Source of the DNA: Paenibacillus sonchi
Lineage (GTDB): Bacteria > Bacillota > Bacilli > Paenibacillales > Paenibacillaceae
Length of the DNA: 64,000 bases
Direction: 5' to 3'
NCBI RefSeq assembly: GCF_016772475.1
Contig: NZ_CP068595.1
Coordinates: 6,882,001-6,946,000 of the forward strand
Below the pieces are notes generated by a model. It saw nothing but the letters and a program-made list of their open reading frames with translations. It was not told where the DNA came from and made no database searches. Both the position numbers and the translations under genes were made by a program. Shown in pieces: positions 33,822-43,014 of this stretch (position 1 is the first letter of the stretch; the number at the start of each line of letters is the position of its first letter).

Positions 33822-35178
33822 TCGTTATGCCATCCTCCTTCATTCCCCACACCTGGCAGCTTAGCTGTCCGTCATTCAGCTTGATGTTGACCACATCGCC
33901 AAGCTCAACTTCCTTCAGCGATTTGATTAAATGCTCTTCCTTCTCATCGTAGACGAGGCTGTAGCCCCGCGACATCACCTTCAGCGGGCTGAGCGCATCG
34001 AGATGGCGCAGCTCGGCGGCGAAGCGCGAGCGCTTCTCCTGCAGGCGCACCTGCATGGCACCCGCGAGTTCGCGGGTGAGGCTCTCGGTGCGCCGCCGCG
34101 CAGCGCTGACACTCGCCTGCGGGTGGAAGCGCTGCAGGCTGTGGTGCAGCACGGCCCGCTGCTCGCGCGCGCGGCCGTGCCGGTCCCTCGCTGCGCGGAG
34201 CAGCCCGGCGCGCAGCATGTCCAGCCGCTGCGCGTGCTGGGCCAGCTGGCGGCGCGGGCCGACCAGCGCCAGCGAGCGCTGCAGCGAGGCGAGGCGCTCG
34301 CCGCCGCGCTGCGAGCGGCGCAGCAGCCCTTGGCGCAGGCGCTGCTGCGCCGTGCGGAGCTGCGCCGCCAGCTCGGCGGCGTGCGGCACCGCCAGCTCGG
34401 CCGCCGCCGTCGGGGTCGCCGCCCGAAGATCGGCGGCGAAGTCGGCGATCGTGAAGTCGGTCTCGTGGCCCACGGCCGAGATGACCGGGATGCCGGAGGC
34501 CGCGATCGCCCGGGCGACGGCCTCCTCGTTGAAGGCCCACAGCTCCTCCAGGGAGCCGCCCCCGCGGCCGACGATGAGCACATCGGCTTCGCCCATCGCG
34601 TTCAGATTCTGAATGGCCTTCACAATGGACGGCCCTGCCCCCTTGCCCTGCACGAGGACAGGATAGAGCACCACCGCCACCTGCGGAAACCGCCGCTGCA
34701 GCGTGATGATAATGTCCCGCACAGCCGCGCCGGTCGGGGAGGTTATGACCCCGATGCAGCGCGGGAACCGCGGAAGCGGCCGCTTGCGTGCCGCCGCGAA
34801 CAGCCCCTCCAGCTCCAGCTTGTTCTTCAGCTGTTCATATGCCAGGTACAGGCTGCCGATCCCGTCAGGCTGCATATGCATAGCATAGAACTGATACTGC
34901 CCGTCCCGCTCGTAGACAGTCACATTGCCTCTGGCGATGACCTTCGTCCCTTCCTTCGGAACAAAAGGCAGCCGCTGGTTATGCGATGCGAACATGATTG
35001 ACTTGATCCGGCTGCTCTCATCCTTCAGTGTGAAATACATATGACCGCTGCCATGGTGGGTGAAATTCGAGATTTCCCCGCGGACCCATACATCGGAGAG
35101 CACCACATCGGAATCCAGCTTCATGCGGATATAACGGTTAAGCTCCTTTATCGAGTAGACCTGCCGTTCCGGTGCCAT
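33805..35178 (-). CDS. xseA: exodeoxyribonuclease VII large subunit
   Basis: 457 residues. OB-fold (about 8-110; YSIKELNRYIRMKLDSD), catalytic domain with GVITSPTGAAVRDI, GRGGGSLEELWAFNEE and AVGHETDFTIADFAADLRA, then a long coiled-coil region and the C-terminal RGYSLV motif. The coiled coil (residues about 255-390) is extremely rich in Ala, Arg and Leu and is encoded by very GC-rich DNA (34000-34580), unlike its neighbours. It starts 9 bp after folD. Confidence 0.95.
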   Translation of the reverse strand: MAPERQVYSIKELNRYIRMKLDSDVVLSDVWVRGEISNFTHHGSGHMYFTLKDESSRIKSIMFASHNQRLPFVPKEGTKVIARGNVTVYERDGQYQFYAMHMQPDGIGSLYLAYEQLKNKLELEGLFAAARKRPLPRFPRCIGVITSPTGAAVRDIIITLQRRFPQVAVVLYPVLVQGKGAGPSIVKAIQNLNAMGEADVLIVGRGGGSLEELWAFNEEAVARAIAASGIPVISAVGHETDFTIADFAADLRAATPTAAAELAVPHAAELAAQLRTAQQRLRQGLLRRSQRGGERLASLQRSLALVGPRRQLAQHAQRLDMLRAGLLRAARDRHGRAREQRAVLHHSLQRFHPQASVSAARRRTESLTRELAGAMQVRLQEKRSRFAAELRHLDALSPLKVMSRGYSLVYDEKEEHLIKSLKEVELGDVVNIKLNDGQLSCQVWGMKEDGITNGEGS

Positions 35179-35187
35179 GAATGCGGC

Positions 35188-36051
35188 CTATTCCTGATCC
35201 AGGCCGCGGCGGCGCTTAGCCGCAGTCAGCGTGTTGGCCATCAGCATGGTTATGGTCATTGGTCCGACGCCGCCCGGTACCGGAGTGATATAGCCGGCAA
35301 CTTCCTTCGCACTTTCATAATCCACGTCCCCGGCCAGCTTGCCGTTATCCAGGCGGTTCATCCCGACATCGATCACCACCGCGCCCGGCTTTACAAAAGA
35401 GCCGTCAATAAAGTTGGCCCGGCCGATCGCCACCACGAGAATATCCGCCTGGCGGCTAAGCTCGGCGATATTTGCGGTGCGTGAGTGACACATGGTCACT
35501 GTTGCATTCTCGCGCTGGAGCAGCAGGGATACCGGTTTGCCGACAATGTTGCTGCGTCCGATAACGACCGCGTGCTTGCCGGACATTCCGGTGCCTGTGC
35601 GTTTGATCAGCTCGATCACACCTGCAGGCGTGCAGGGCAGAAGACTGTCATCCCCGATGACCAGATTCCCCACATTGATCGGATGGAAGCCGTCCACATC
35701 TTTTTCTACAGCAATGGCATTAATGACAGCCTTCTCGTCAATGTGCTCCGGAAGCGGAAGCTGAACCAGTATTCCATCAATCTCATCCCGGCGGTTCAGC
35801 TCGGCCACCAGCGCCAGCAAATCCTCCTGGCTAGTTGCCGCGTCCAGTCTGTGCACTTCTGAATGGAACCCAAGCTCAGTACTGGACTTCTCTTTGTTGC
35901 GCACATAGACCTGGGAAGCCGGATCTTCACCGACCAGCACAACAGCAAGCCCGGGCTTTACACCCCGTTCGGCCAGTTGGGCAACTTCCCGGGCAATGCC
36001 CGTACGAATTTCGTCAGATACTTGTTTACCGCTGATGATTGCTGCTGTCAT
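35188..36051 (-). CDS. folD: methylenetetrahydrofolate dehydrogenase/cyclohydrolase
   Basis: 287 residues, normal length. Active-site [14 protein letters not shown] (the Tyr and Lys of the family), [10 protein letters not shown], the NADP fold [14 protein letters not shown] and the closing [16 protein letters not shown]. It interconverts 5,10-methylene-THF and 10-formyl-THF. GGGGAG precedes the ATG. Located between nusB and xseA in the conserved operon. Confidence 0.97.
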   Translation of the reverse strand: MTAAIISGKQVSDEIRTGIAREVAQLAERGVKPGLAVVLVGEDPASQVYVRNKEKSSTELGFHSEVHRLDAATSQEDLLALVAELNRRDEIDGILVQLPLPEHIDEKAVINAIAVEKDVDGFHPINVGNLVIGDDSLLPCTPAGVIELIKRTGTGMSGKHAVVIGRSNIVGKPVSLLLQRENATVTMCHSRTANIAELSRQADILVVAIGRANFIDGSFVKPGAVVIDVGMNRLDNGKLAGDVDYESAKEVAGYITPVPGGVGPMTITMLMANTLTAAKRRRGLDQE

Positions 36052-36142
36052 GTAATTCTCTCCCCTTTATCTGTTTTGAAATTTGGACTGAAGTTGGCAC
36101 ATCATGTCTGGATCAGGCAAAAAACAAACGTCAACAGCTCTG

Positions 36143-36592
36143 CTACAGTTCGGTCTTAAGCGTATCGATCTCCTGAATCATCTTGCCCAGCACACCGTTA
36201 ACGAATTTGCCGGAATCTTCAGTGCCGAAATGTTTGGCCAGATCGATGGCTTCATTGACAGCAACCTTGGCAGGCACGTCATCCGCGAAGACCATCTCGA
36301 AGGTGGCCAAACGGAGAATCTGGCGGTCCACCCGGGAAAGACGGCTCATCTGCCAGCCCTTCAGGTAATGCTCCAGCATATCGTCAATCGCCATCTTATG
36401 CTCCCACACGCCGTTGACATGCCCGACTACATAAGCCTTCAGCTCGACTTCGTCTGTAATCACATGTTCGGATTCATTCTCTTCTGCCGCTTCGGCAATC
36501 AGCATCTCTACCGCATCCGCGCTTTCCACATCATTCATTTCCATCTGATACAGGCTTTGGACAATAATTTCTCTTGCTAAACGTCTTTTCAT
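36143..36592 (-). CDS. nusB: transcription antitermination factor NusB
   Basis: 149 residues, all-helical: MKRRLAREIIVQSLYQMEMN, WQMSRLSRVDRQILRLATFE, VNEAIDLAKHFGTEDSGKFVNGVLG. These are the RNA- and NusE-contacting helices of the family. It joins the rRNA antitermination complex. GGAGG precedes the start; folD follows 91 bp later. Confidence 0.95.
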   Translation of the reverse strand: MKRRLAREIIVQSLYQMEMNDVESADAVEMLIAEAAEENESEHVITDEVELKAYVVGHVNGVWEHKMAIDDMLEHYLKGWQMSRLSRVDRQILRLATFEMVFADDVPAKVAVNEAIDLAKHFGTEDSGKFVNGVLGKMIQEIDTLKTEL

Positions 36593-36970
36593 GTGTTTCC
36601 TCCTACAATCTTATCTCGCATACTTTATTAAATGTTTCATTGTTTCTTATGATCAGGCAGAAGCGGCTAATTGTATTTCATGCAATTATTTTCAGCTTAA
36701 AGGAGCAAGTTCTATCCCCAATTGTATTCCGTACATTTAAAAATCAGAAAAAAGTTTATTTACTGAACATTTGTTCATTAAAGTAGGGGCTCTATCGCAT
36801 TTTGGCAGCGTGGAGAACCCGCAATTCAGGTTTGTTCACTCAGAAGTGAAGGTTTCAGAACCCCGTACAACATAGCGGACAGCAGCGAAAAAAAACCGCG
36901 CAGCCCTTCTTCCGGCATCAGGAAACTCATACGTATGGGTTCCAGGCTCCGGGAGAAAAGCTATCGCGGT
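36593..36970. other. intergenic gap upstream of nusB
   Basis: No gene. It contains a pair of phased dyads (36672 and 36723), a related TGAAC-ATTT-GTTCA dyad at 36764-36777, and the long terminator of the asp23-amaP-DUF2273 transcript at the right end. Confidence 0.6.
36672..36735. repeat. pair of 13-bp dyads 51 bp apart (locus 2)
   Basis: TGTATTTCATGCA at 36672-36684 and TGTATTCCGTACA at 36723-36735. Same consensus and spacing class as the arrays at 29.4, 50.7 and 61.6 kb. They lie 92-140 bp upstream of the nusB start. Confidence 0.65.
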
Positions 36971-36971
36971 T
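36888..36971 (-). terminator. terminator of the asp23-amaP-DUF2273 genes
   Basis: Minus strand: AACCGCG and CGCGGTT arms enclosing a long partly paired region (TCCCGG/CCGG), followed by TTTTTTTT. Confidence 0.6.
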
Positions 36972-37204
36972 CATTTGAAGGGACGCCAGCGCCCGGACAG
37001 CCGCTGGACCAGCTCCTGCCACTGGAACAGCGGCGGCTGGGCGGTATCCTTTCTTTGGCCAAGCGTATATCCTATGAACACAACCAGTGCAAAGAACAGC
37101 ATATCCCAAAAACCGCTAATCAGATAAATCAACCCGAGAACGACACCGAAGGTGACCCCGGCAATCCTACCTCCGTGACTTTCCCATACTGCTTTCCAGA
37201 ACAT
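36971..37204 (-). CDS. DUF2273 small membrane protein
   Basis: 77 residues with two membrane helices (about 11-28, RIAGVTFGVVLGLIYLISGF, and 31-48, MLFFALVVFIGYTLG). The pattern GGRIAGVxxGxxLGLI is the DUF2273 hallmark. These proteins accompany Asp23/AmaP genes in many Firmicutes. No signal peptide; short basic tail. Follows amaP by 15 bp. Confidence 0.85.
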   Translation of the reverse strand: MFWKAVWESHGGRIAGVTFGVVLGLIYLISGFWDMLFFALVVFIGYTLGQRKDTAQPPLFQWQELVQRLSGRWRPFK

Positions 37205-37219
37205 AAGGGAAACTCACCT

Positions 37220-37759
37220 CTATTCCACTCGACTTTTGAAGCTTGGAGACTGTGTGAGGTTAGCAATGTATACAGACACGTCCGCTACAGGAATTCCGGT
37301 CGTTTCCTGCACAAATTCATGCACCTGGCGCTGAACCTCGGTTGTCAGCAGCGGCAGGGAATGCTCCCCGTCGACAACGGCGCGGATCATAATCTCAAGG
37401 CCCGCCTGGGAGACGCGGATGCGCGACTTGAGATCCCGGATGCCTTTGACTTTGCCGGCAGCCTTCAGGCTCAGATTCTCAATCGTTTCCATGGAGATTT
37501 GAATGTCTCCATATTCTGTCCGCTGATCGACCGAAGGCAGGGAAGCACGGTCACGGCGCAGCGAAATGTAGAAGAAACGGATGCTGAGCAGGAACAGAAT
37601 AACGGCCACAGCGATTGCAGCTATATATGCCTCTGGTCTGTCCAGCGCTTCATAGGAGTCCGGAATGGCACCGCTTAACAGGAGGATGGCAATTACAGAT
37701 AATATTCCGATGCATAAGCTGTAGAGGAACAGCAAAAGCCTGTCCAAAATTTTGGCCAC
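37220..37759 (-). CDS. amaP: alkaline shock response membrane anchor protein AmaP
   Basis: 179 residues. Two N-terminal membrane helices (about 6-28 and 46-68) followed by an Asp23-like domain (YGDIQISMETIENLSLKAAG, with VSVYIANLTQ at the end). AmaP recruits Asp23 to the membrane in staphylococci. It lies between the soluble Asp23-family gene and DUF2273, so the three form an envelope-stress module inserted between accC and nusB. Confidence 0.85.
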   Translation of the reverse strand: MAKILDRLLLFLYSLCIGILSVIAILLLSGAIPDSYEALDRPEAYIAAIAVAVILFLLSIRFFYISLRRDRASLPSVDQRTEYGDIQISMETIENLSLKAAGKVKGIRDLKSRIRVSQAGLEIMIRAVVDGEHSLPLLTTEVQRQVHEFVQETTGIPVADVSVYIANLTQSPSFKSRVE

Positions 37760-37832
37760 GAGTCACATAACCTCCTTAAATTAGAGTAAACCCTCGACGG
37801 TGCTGTCGGGGGTTTATGGATGAACTGCTTCC

Positions 37833-38252
37833 TTATTTCACGCGGAGAACCGCATCCGTCTCTTCGGTCTTCTCTGCAGTATTGTTGCTGCGGAACTGCA
37901 CATCATGGATATGCACATTCACTTCAACAACGGTCAAGCCTGTCATCGTTTCGATGGAACGCTTCACGTTGCGCTGAATTTCAGCCGCCACTTCCGGGAG
38001 ACGGTTGCCGTATTCGATGATCACAGACACATCCACCGCTGCCTCGCGTTGTCCAACCTCTACCTTTACGCCTTTGGACAGGTTCTTGCGGCCAAGAAGC
38101 TCAACGATGCCGCCGGCGAAACCGCCGCTCATGCCTGCCACGCCCTTAACCTCCACGGTTGCCAAACCTGCGATAACCTCAATCACTTCAGGAGCGATCT
38201 GGATTTCACCGATTTCCGTACGTTCATATTCTGTCGGCAATGTACTCATTGT
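37833..38252 (-). CDS. yqhY: Asp23/Gls24 family envelope stress protein (YqhY-like)
   Basis: 139 residues from ATG 38252; AGGTGTGAGGACC upstream. The Asp23 domain begins YERTEIGEIQIAPEVIEVIA, with VKGVAGMSGGF and ends IHDVQFRSNN. In Bacillus subtilis YqhY lies after accBC and affects acetyl-CoA carboxylase regulation; here it keeps that position and is followed by amaP. Confidence 0.9.
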   Translation of the reverse strand, partial: TMSTLPTEYERTEIGEIQIAPEVIEVIAGLATVEVKGVAGMSGGFAGGIVELLGRKNLSKGVKVEVGQREAAVDVSVIIEYGNRLPEVAAEIQRNVKRSIETMTGLTVVEVNVHIHDVQFRSNNTAEKTEETDAVLRVK

Positions 38253-38366
38253 GGTCCTCACACCTTTCAAAGAAAAAGTTGTTCAATAATCCAAGCGCAA
38301 AGCACGTCTCTTATTAAACATACTATATCATTTGGCGAACTTTATGACAAACAAAGCAAAGCCGTC

Positions 38367-39710
38367 CTAAATTTCATACTCTTCCAGGAATTTGATGTCA
38401 AAATTGCCATCCAAAAACACCGGATGCTCCAGCAATTTCTGGTGGAATGAAATCGTGGTATGTATGCCCTCTACAGCAAATTCGGAGAGCGCCCGCTTCA
38501 TCTTGGCGATAGCTTCCCGGCGGGTAGGAGCCCATACAATCAGCTTGGCAATCATGGAGTCATAAAAAGGAGAGATCGTGTACCCCGGATATGCCGCACT
38601 GTCCACCCGCACCCCGAGTCCTCCCGGCGGCAGATAAAAGCCGATTTTGCCCGGTGAAGGCATGAAATTCCGCTCCGGATCCTCCGCATTGATGCGGCAT
38701 TCAATGGACCAGCCGTTGATCTTGATGTCTTCCTGGGTAAACGACAACGGATTGCCCTCCGCCACGGAAATCATTTCTTTGATCAGGTCAACGCCGGTGA
38801 CCATCTCCGTTACCGGATGCTCGACCTGAATCCGGGTATTCATTTCCATGAAATAAAATTGACCGTCCGGTCCCAGCAAAAATTCAAGCGTCCCTGCGCC
38901 GGAATAGTTCACAGCCTGCGCGGCACGGACGGCAGCCTGGCCCATGGCTTCGCGGATTTCCGGGGTCAGCACGGAGCAGGGTGCTTCTTCAATAAGCTTC
39001 TGGCGGCGGCGCTGCACAGAGCAGTCCCGTTCCCCCAGATGAACCACATTGCCGTGATTGTCGGCAATAATCTGGATCTCCACATGCTTCATGCCGGTCA
39101 GGAATTTCTCCAGGTATACCCCGGCATTGCCGAAGGCTTTTTGCGCCTCCTGCTGGGCAGCGGTAATCTGCTTCACCAGGGATTCCTCATCCTCAGCAAT
39201 GCGGATTCCCTTGCCTCCGCCGCCTGCGGTAGCCTTGACGATGATCGGGTAGCCGATATCGCGGCCCAGCATGACAGCCTCCTCCACATCGCCCACAAGC
39301 CCGTCAGAGCCTGGAATGATCGGGACCCCGGCCCTCTTCATCGTTTCCTTAGCCACAGCCTTGTCACCCATCCGGGTGATGGCCTCAGGCGATGGCCCGA
39401 TAAAGGTGATGTTGCAGGATTCGCAGATCTCCGCGAAATCCGCATTCTCAGCCAAAAATCCGTAGCCGGGATGCACGGCATCGCATTCGGTTAAAGTGGC
39501 CACGCTCATAATATTGGTAAAGTTCAGATAGCTGTCCTTGGACGGCATCGGGCCGATGCAATACGCTTCATCAGCCAGCCGGACATGCAGTGAATCCCGG
39601 TCAGGCTCCGAGTATACCGCAACGGTGGATATCCCCAGTTCACGGCAGGCTCTGATAATGCGGACTGCAATTTCGCCGCGGTTGGCAATCAACACTTTTT
39701 GAATGTTCAT
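38367..39710 (-). CDS. accC: acetyl-CoA carboxylase, biotin carboxylase subunit
   Basis: 447 residues. Biotin carboxylase N-terminal domain ([20 protein letters not shown]), ATP-grasp domain ([39 protein letters not shown]) and C-terminal domain ([11 protein letters not shown]). It carboxylates biotin on AccB with bicarbonate and ATP, committing acetyl-CoA to fatty acid synthesis. GGGAGG precedes the ATG; 61 bp after accB. Confidence 0.97.
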   Translation of the reverse strand: MNIQKVLIANRGEIAVRIIRACRELGISTVAVYSEPDRDSLHVRLADEAYCIGPMPSKDSYLNFTNIMSVATLTECDAVHPGYGFLAENADFAEICESCNITFIGPSPEAITRMGDKAVAKETMKRAGVPIIPGSDGLVGDVEEAVMLGRDIGYPIIVKATAGGGGKGIRIAEDEESLVKQITAAQQEAQKAFGNAGVYLEKFLTGMKHVEIQIIADNHGNVVHLGERDCSVQRRRQKLIEEAPCSVLTPEIREAMGQAAVRAAQAVNYSGAGTLEFLLGPDGQFYFMEMNTRIQVEHPVTEMVTGVDLIKEMISVAEGNPLSFTQEDIKINGWSIECRINAEDPERNFMPSPGKIGFYLPPGGLGVRVDSAAYPGYTISPFYDSMIAKLIVWAPTRREAIAKMKRALSEFAVEGIHTTISFHQKLLEHPVFLDGNFDIKFLEEYEI

Positions 39711-39771
39711 GCGTTTCCTCCCAAAGTTTTAGGAAGCTTGCTAGCTCCTCATCTCATGATTCTCGCGGCTG

Positions 39772-40281
39772 TTATTCCGGTTTCACCAGAAACAGCGGCT
39801 GGCCGTACTCCACAAGCTGTCCATTCTCTGCAAGGACGGAGACGATTTCGCCTCTCACTTCCGCTTCCAGCTCATTCATCAGCTTCATCGCTTCAATGAT
39901 GCAGACCGTTGACTTCTCGCTGACCCGGTCCCCTACATTGACAAAGGAAGGGGTTTCCGGAGAAGCGGCACTATAGAAGGTCCCAACCATGGGAGAAACA
40001 ATTTTATGCAATGCGCCTTCAGGGGACGCCGGCTGCTGCGGGGCTGCCGGAATTTCGGTAACAACCACCGGTGCAGCATGCTGCTGCGGGGTTTGCGGCT
40101 GCGGGGCTGGCGTAAAGGGATAGGCATAAGGAGTCGCCTGAATTGCCATACCGTCAGCCTCGGCGCGATCCGGTTTCCGGATAGCCAGCTTCATTCCTTC
40201 GCTTTCAATCTCCAGTTCATGTACGGAGGAGGTTTGGTCCAGCAATTTAATCAATTCCTTAATCTCGCTTAACTTGAACAT
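39772..40281 (-). CDS. accB: acetyl-CoA carboxylase, biotin carboxyl carrier protein
   Basis: 169 residues. N-terminal segment [20 protein letters not shown], a Pro/Ala/Gln-rich linker (about 50-90), and the C-terminal biotinyl domain ending with the biotin acceptor Lys in [22 protein letters not shown] precedes the ATG. It stands directly before accC and after the spoIIIA operon, the Bacillus order. Confidence 0.96.
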   Translation of the reverse strand: MFKLSEIKELIKLLDQTSSVHELEIESEGMKLAIRKPDRAEADGMAIQATPYAYPFTPAPQPQTPQQHAAPVVVTEIPAAPQQPASPEGALHKIVSPMVGTFYSAASPETPSFVNVGDRVSEKSTVCIIEAMKLMNELEAEVRGEIVSVLAENGQLVEYGQPLFLVKPE

Positions 40282-40398
40282 TTAATAGTTCACTCCTTCA
40301 GCTTTCTCTCGAAGCCACAAGCAAAAAAGGCTTCTCCGTTCTTCTCAGGAAGCGTATCCCAGATAACTTTATGTATTATATCATAAACGCTGGAAATG

Positions 40399-40430
40399 GA
40401 AAGAGCCCGGGACAACCCGAGCTCTTTCGG
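40399..40430. terminator. hairpin between spoIIIAH and accB
   Basis: GAAAGAGCCCGGG / CCCGAGCTCTTTC, about 12 bp with one mismatch. On the minus strand no U-run follows, so it may only attenuate read-through from spoIIIAH; on the plus strand a T8 lies 20 bp on. Confidence 0.45.
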
Positions 40431-40460
40431 CAATTTCTGCTATTTTTTTTAACGGGAATA

Positions 40461-41384
40461 TTATTGCTGGGAAACATATTGAACTCTGATCTTATCCTGA
40501 GTAACGCTGAGTTCCTTCATGACGAGGTCCACGATGCCGACCGCCTGCTTCACATCCAGCTTATCGCTGAGGACAACAACGGTATAGGTTTCGCCGGCTT
40601 CCTCTTTCACAATCGCTTCACCGTACTTTTGCTGCAACTGCTCTTCGATGCCTGTGATTTTGGATTCCTTTTCCTCCAGCTTGCTCAGCTGCTCTTTGGC
40701 TGTTGCATTCTCGGCAGGAGTCTTATCCATGTCATTGATTAATGCGAGCAGATCATTCTGGTCTTTCAGGTTCTTCTGCTCACGTTCATAGAGATAGTTG
40801 GTGAACAGGCTGCTGGCCGATACACTCTGTGATGCGACTTCATCCAGAATGGCGGCGTCGTCTTTGGCCGGCGTTTTTTCTGTGTTGGCTGCTGCGGTGT
40901 CTTTATCCGCCTTCGTGTTGTCTTTGGCTGGTTTGGACGCATCTGCAGTTTGGTCTGTACCGCTGCCGGTTTCTGCTGTAACCGCATCGGCTGCGGCATC
41001 GCCGGTACCGGCGGCTGAGCTGTCATCGCTTGTACCTGCAGCGGCAGACTTGTCTTCTGTTGCAGCTTTTTTATCGTCTGTTCCTGCCTTGCCATTGTCG
41101 CTGTCAGCTGTAACGGCAGCTGCGCTGCTGTCCTCATTCACAGCGGCTTTGCCGGAGTCCTTGGCAATGTCTTGTGCAGATACTTCGTTAATGACAAGAC
41201 CGCTGTCCAGAGCAGGGGATTGCGCCCCGTCGGCTCCGCTTTTCATATTGTCCACCTGAACGCTGCCCGCTGTTTCCTTGGGAATGGACGCTCCGGAATC
41301 TTCCGTAAACAAATAGTAAGCGGAAAGGACCACCATCAAGCTGAGCATGGAAACCAACCAAATCGTTTGTCTTTTGCCCTTCAT
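40461..41384 (-). CDS. spoIIIAH: stage III sporulation protein AH
   Basis: 307 residues, well above the about 218 of Bacillus subtilis. A single N-terminal membrane helix (about 8-25) leads to a very long low-complexity linker (about 35-180, rich in Ala, Asp, Thr, Lys). The conserved C-terminal domain follows: SLFTNYLYEREQKNLKDQND, and a closing DLVMKELSVTQDKIRVQYVS. SpoIIIAH on the mother cell side binds SpoIIQ of the forespore to form the engulfment-stage channel. AGGAGG precedes the start; last gene of the operon. Confidence 0.93.
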   Translation of the reverse strand: MKGKRQTIWLVSMLSLMVVLSAYYLFTEDSGASIPKETAGSVQVDNMKSGADGAQSPALDSGLVINEVSAQDIAKDSGKAAVNEDSSAAAVTADSDNGKAGTDDKKAATEDKSAAAGTSDDSSAAGTGDAAADAVTAETGSGTDQTADASKPAKDNTKADKDTAAANTEKTPAKDDAAILDEVASQSVSASSLFTNYLYEREQKNLKDQNDLLALINDMDKTPAENATAKEQLSKLEEKESKITGIEEQLQQKYGEAIVKEEAGETYTVVVLSDKLDVKQAVGIVDLVMKELSVTQDKIRVQYVSQQ

Positions 41385-41443
41385 TCTGAATTCCTCCTAA
41401 AGTTTTATTACATACCCTTCGTTAAAAAATGAATCTGAACCGG

Positions 41444-42088
41444 CTATTCCTGCTTGCGTGGAACGACGGAAATGCGGTAGTCCGGCACGTTCAAGCCTTT
41501 TTCGACCGCTTCCTCAATCAGCCCCCGGACGATTTTGTTCTCCGCCCCTTTGGCGACAACCAGCACGCCGCGCACCTGCGGTTTGATCCGCTTGGTGATA
41601 ATCGGGGTTTCATCGCCCGACTGGCTGTAGGTAACGATTTCACCATCCCTTGTGTACTGTGTGGTATGACGCTTGCCGCCGCTGGCATCGGTTTCTTCGC
41701 TCTGCTGCTGGGAGTCGTTCATATTGCGCTGCACAACGATTTCCTCTGTAGAATCCACTGTGACCATGATATCCACCGTGCCGACACCGACGATTTTCTC
41801 CAGAATCTCTTTGGTCCGGTCTTCCAGCGCCTGCTCAATGCTGTCAAAAGAATTGGGGGCTGCTTCATTTCCCTGCTGCAGCGTCGCCTGCGAGCTTTCC
41901 GCCGCCGGCGGCTCACGCCCCGTATTCTCGCTGTCCAGCTTCTTCACATTCACAAAGGAGTTGAACAGCATGATCGCTGCACCGAGCAGCCCGAGTATGA
42001 TCAGCCAGCGGAAGGTATGACTCCGCTTCGGACTGCCCGAGCCTCCGCCCCCGGCCCATTGCTCCAGCTTTTTCAGCCAGTTGCCCAT
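41444..42088 (-). CDS. spoIIIAG: stage III sporulation protein AG
   Basis: 214 residues. One membrane helix (about 26-43, WLIILGLLGAAIMLFNSFV), an intermembrane ring-building domain (LEKIVGVGTVDIMVTVDSTE, QVRGVLVVAKGAENKIVR). SpoIIIAG forms a large ring in the mother-cell membrane of the feeding-tube complex. GGAGGG precedes the start; between AF and AH. Confidence 0.95.
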   Translation of the reverse strand: MGNWLKKLEQWAGGGGSGSPKRSHTFRWLIILGLLGAAIMLFNSFVNVKKLDSENTGREPPAAESSQATLQQGNEAAPNSFDSIEQALEDRTKEILEKIVGVGTVDIMVTVDSTEEIVVQRNMNDSQQQSEETDASGGKRHTTQYTRDGEIVTYSQSGDETPIITKRIKPQVRGVLVVAKGAENKIVRGLIEEAVEKGLNVPDYRISVVPRKQE

Positions 42089-42132
42089 CTCTTATCCCTC
42101 CTGCCGTTTTGAATTGGTTTCCTTCTGTATTT

Positions 42133-42936
42133 CTATAATTTCTCTGCGCCGGCACCGCTGCTCTGTAAATGAATGATTTCCCGGGTCAGATTCCAGTTCT
42201 GCTCCAGCAGCTTGATAACCGACTCTACATCCTCTTGGTCTGCTCCTTTTCCGGCAGCGGACCTGCTGCCACCGGGTGTTTCGGGCGGAGCTGCCGCTGT
42301 TCCGGCTGCTGCCGCAGCCTCTTCCTTGCCGGTACCCAGGCTAACCTGCACCGGTTCCACAGGTGTAATTACAATCGGCTCCGAAGCCGGGCCGGCGGCT
42401 GTCCCCGCCGCCATACTGCCCCCGCTGCTGCCTGCTCCTGCAGCCGGGACAGCTGCCGGGAGGGCAACCGTCACCGAGGTAATCACAGGCACTGCCTCGT
42501 CCCCAGGGCTGCCGGAGGCACTACCCATGCCCAGCTTCACTGTAACCCTGGCTCCCTGCAGACCGGTGCTGCCGGCAATCTGGTCGCGCATCTGTCCGGC
42601 CACCTCTTCCGCAGCGAGCTTCAGGCTCTGCTCCTGCGCCCCGGCGGCCAGCATCCGGCCGTCTGCCAGAATCTTCTCCAGAGAGCCGGCCCCTTTGCCT
42701 GCTCCTGTCAGCACGCCGCCCTGCTGCTCCTGCTGATTCATAGCCAGGCTAAGCGCACCGGTCGCGTCGCCCTTCAGCATAGATACGATCGGGCTTAGCA
42801 GGGTCAGCAGGACCAGCAGGCTGAGCACCAGCCGGGCATACCGCTCCATGGATTTGCTCGGCAGCAGCATCTCTACAAAAGCGGCAAGCAGCACCACCAG
42901 AATGAGCTCCCGCAGCCAATCCCCCAACCAGGTCAT
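42133..42936 (-). CDS. spoIIIAF: stage III sporulation protein AF
   Basis: 267 residues from ATG 42936 (AGGAGG 6 nt upstream), longer than the Bacillus protein (about 206). Two membrane helices (about 8-24, LRELILVVLLAAFVEMLLP, and 35-54, LVLSLLVLLTLLSPIVSML) and a periplasm-facing ring domain. The centre (about 140-245) contains an Ala/Gly/Pro-rich insertion, for example VPAAGAGSSGGSMAAGTAAG. The C-terminus (VIKLLEQNWNLTREIIHL) is conserved. Confidence 0.92.
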   Translation of the reverse strand: MTWLGDWLRELILVVLLAAFVEMLLPSKSMERYARLVLSLLVLLTLLSPIVSMLKGDATGALSLAMNQQEQQGGVLTGAGKGAGSLEKILADGRMLAAGAQEQSLKLAAEEVAGQMRDQIAGSTGLQGARVTVKLGMGSASGSPGDEAVPVITSVTVALPAAVPAAGAGSSGGSMAAGTAAGPASEPIVITPVEPVQVSLGTGKEEAAAAAGTAAAPPETPGGSRSAAGKGADQEDVESVIKLLEQNWNLTREIIHLQSSGAGAEKL

Positions 42937-43014
42937 CGCTTGCCTCCTAAAAGTTTGTATTGCACCGCTTCCTGCAGCGTCTTCGTACAAATCCGCACCG
43001 GAAGCATAAGCGCC

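Noticed and set aside
33931..35001. Plus-strand 356-codon and other overlapping frames over xseA
   Set aside because: Caused by high GC content (few stop codons); the minus strand encodes conserved XseA.
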